A stretch of DNA of 64,000 bases from Novosphingobium barchaimii LL02 (GTDB lineage: Bacteria > Pseudomonadota > Alphaproteobacteria > Sphingomonadales > Sphingomonadaceae): the NCBI RefSeq assembly GCF_001046635.1, contig NZ_KQ130462.1:2501-66500 (forward strand), written 5' to 3'. The translations under genes were made by a program, and so were the position numbers. The notes under the pieces were generated by a model that was not told the origin of the DNA, did no database searches, and worked only from the letters and a program-made list of their open reading frames with translations. Below, one piece after another: positions 63,103 to 64,000 of the stretch (the first letter of the stretch is position 1; each line of letters opens with the position of its first letter).

Positions 63103-64000
63103 GCCGCCGCCTGCACTGCGCCGCGCGCCATGAGATCGGCGATCTCCTCGCCAGAGAACCCCGCCTCGCGCAGTACGGCTTCGCTCTCGCCGCCCAGCGC
63201 CGGGCCGGGGTCGCCGATGGCGCCGGGGGTTTCGGAAAAGGTCGTGGGAATGCCGGGGAAGCGCAGGGTGCCCTGATCCGTCTCGCGTTCCTGCCAGAAG
63301 CCGGTCTCGACCAGATGGGGGTCGTCCAGCAGTTCGGTCAGGCTCTTGATCGCGGTGGCCGGGATATGCGCCTGCCGCAGCAGGTCCACCCATTCGGCGG
63401 TGCTGCGCCCTTCGATCACCTCTGCGACCTTGGCCAGCACCGCCGTGATATTCTGCGTGCGCGAACGCATCGAGGCGAACATCGGGTCCTGCGACCATGC
63501 GGGATTGCCCAGCGCATCGAAGAAAGCGCGCCAGTGCTTGTCGTTGTAGATCATCACGCCAATGTAGCCGTCCGCCGTGCGATAGGGGCGCCGCGCTTCG
63601 GATGTGGCGCGGGGGTATTCGGGCGGACCTTCGGGCGGCACGAACAGCGATCCGCACAGATGTTCCACCATGGCGAAGGACACCAGCGTTTCGAACATCG
63701 GCACCTCGATCTCCTGGCCGACGCCGTTTTTCTCCCGCGCGAAAAGGGCCGCGATTACCGAGTAGGCGCCGGTCAGCCCGGCCACCTTGTCGGCGATCAC
63801 GGTTGCGGCATAAGTCGGCTCGCCGCCGGAAAGGCGCGCCTGCAAGTCGACGATGCCCGATGCGGCCTGCACGATGTCGTCATAGGCGGGATAGTCGCGG
63901 TAGGGACCGTTTCGCGCAAAGCCGTAGAGGTTGGCGTAGACGATCTTCGGGTTCGCATTCCGCAGCGCCGCATAGTCCAGCCCCAGCCGCCCGATCGCGC
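63099..64000 (-). CDS. CaiB/BaiF (class III) CoA-transferase, N-terminus outside the window
   Basis: About 300 codons of a family III CoA-transferase that runs off the right edge. The visible start reads AIGRLGLDYAALRNANPKIVYANLYGFARNGPYRDYPAYDDIVQAASG. The Asp in YDDIVQAASG corresponds to the catalytic Asp of the family. Then come DKVAGLTGAYSVIAALFAREKNGVGQEIEVPMFET, DGYIGVMIYNDKHWRAF and LVETGFWQERE. It moves CoA between acids without energy cost. It is coupled to DUF35 and thiolase genes, suggesting activation of a carboxylic acid that is then cleaved. Confidence 0.93.
   Translation of the reverse strand, partial: AIGRLGLDYAALRNANPKIVYANLYGFARNGPYRDYPAYDDIVQAASGIVDLQARLSGGEPTYAATVIADKVAGLTGAYSVIAALFAREKNGVGQEIEVPMFETLVSFAMVEHLCGSLFVPPEGPPEYPRATSEARRPYRTADGYIGVMIYNDKHWRAFFDALGNPAWSQDPMFASMRSRTQNITAVLAKVAEVIEGRSTAEWVDLLRQAHIPATAIKSLTELLDDPHLVETGFWQERETDQGTLRFPGIPTTFSETPGAIGDPGPALGGESEAVLREAGFSGEEIADLMARGAVQAAA

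Overview
The window looks like chromosomal DNA of a high-GC alphaproteobacterium of the order Sphingomonadales (Novosphingobium/Sphingomonas type). This is an inference from protein style: NodT-type efflux lipoprotein, large sugar TonB-dependent receptors, FucP-type porters, duplicated cold-shock domains and the sigma-70 sequence. No rRNA, tRNA or CRISPR was found. Most of the 64 kb is dense, GC-rich and operonic. The exception is roughly 45.6-50 kb, which is visibly AT-richer and carries transposase debris.

Layout. 1-7.8 kb: a two-component system (kinase cut by the left edge) divergent from an RND tripartite efflux operon. 7.9-8.9 kb: the broken 3' end of a TonB-dependent receptor beside an intact heme oxygenase. 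9-15.6 kb: an MHYT-PAS-GGDEF-EAL c-di-GMP protein, a zinc alcohol dehydrogenase and a CreBC-like two-component pair. 15.6-16.2 kb: a gene-free stretch with a degenerate internal repeat. 16.2-20.2 kb: an overlapping operon DUF2147 - mprF - acvB/virJ-like hydrolase - small Cys-rich protein, for making and removing lysyl-phosphatidylglycerol. 20.3-23.7 kb: a three-domain GH18-like/NodB/GT2 fusion.

23.7-43.3 kb is a coherent arabinan and L-arabinose locus. A TonB receptor, GH51, two GH43 enzymes and an (alpha/alpha)6 glycosidase handle polymer and oligosaccharides outside the cytoplasm. A FucP-type porter and a mutarotase handle the sugar. L-arabinose dehydrogenase, lactonase, arabinonate dehydratase, a fumarylacetoacetase-fold AraD1 protein and a ketoglutarate-semialdehyde dehydrogenase would convert L-arabinose to 2-oxoglutarate without phosphorylation. 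A FadR-type GntR regulator sits in the middle. Similar TAGTCCGAC-type sites lie before three of its promoters, which suggests one regulon.

43.6-50 kb: catalase, a stand-alone LuxR helix-turn-helix, an IS3 orfA remnant, a nested inverted repeat, and the most unusual gene of the window (46879-49398), a single polypeptide joining an adenylation domain, a carrier-protein domain and a membrane acyltransferase-3 domain. 49.8-53.4 kb: an RGG-rich double cold-shock protein and a full-length RpoD that is not next to dnaG. 53.5-61.5 kb: a MarR regulator (EctR-like) divergent from ectABCD-ask and two MFS transporters, one of the ProP/MHS type. 61.6-64 kb: a thiolase - DUF35 - CaiB/BaiF CoA-transferase operon on the minus strand, cut by the right edge.
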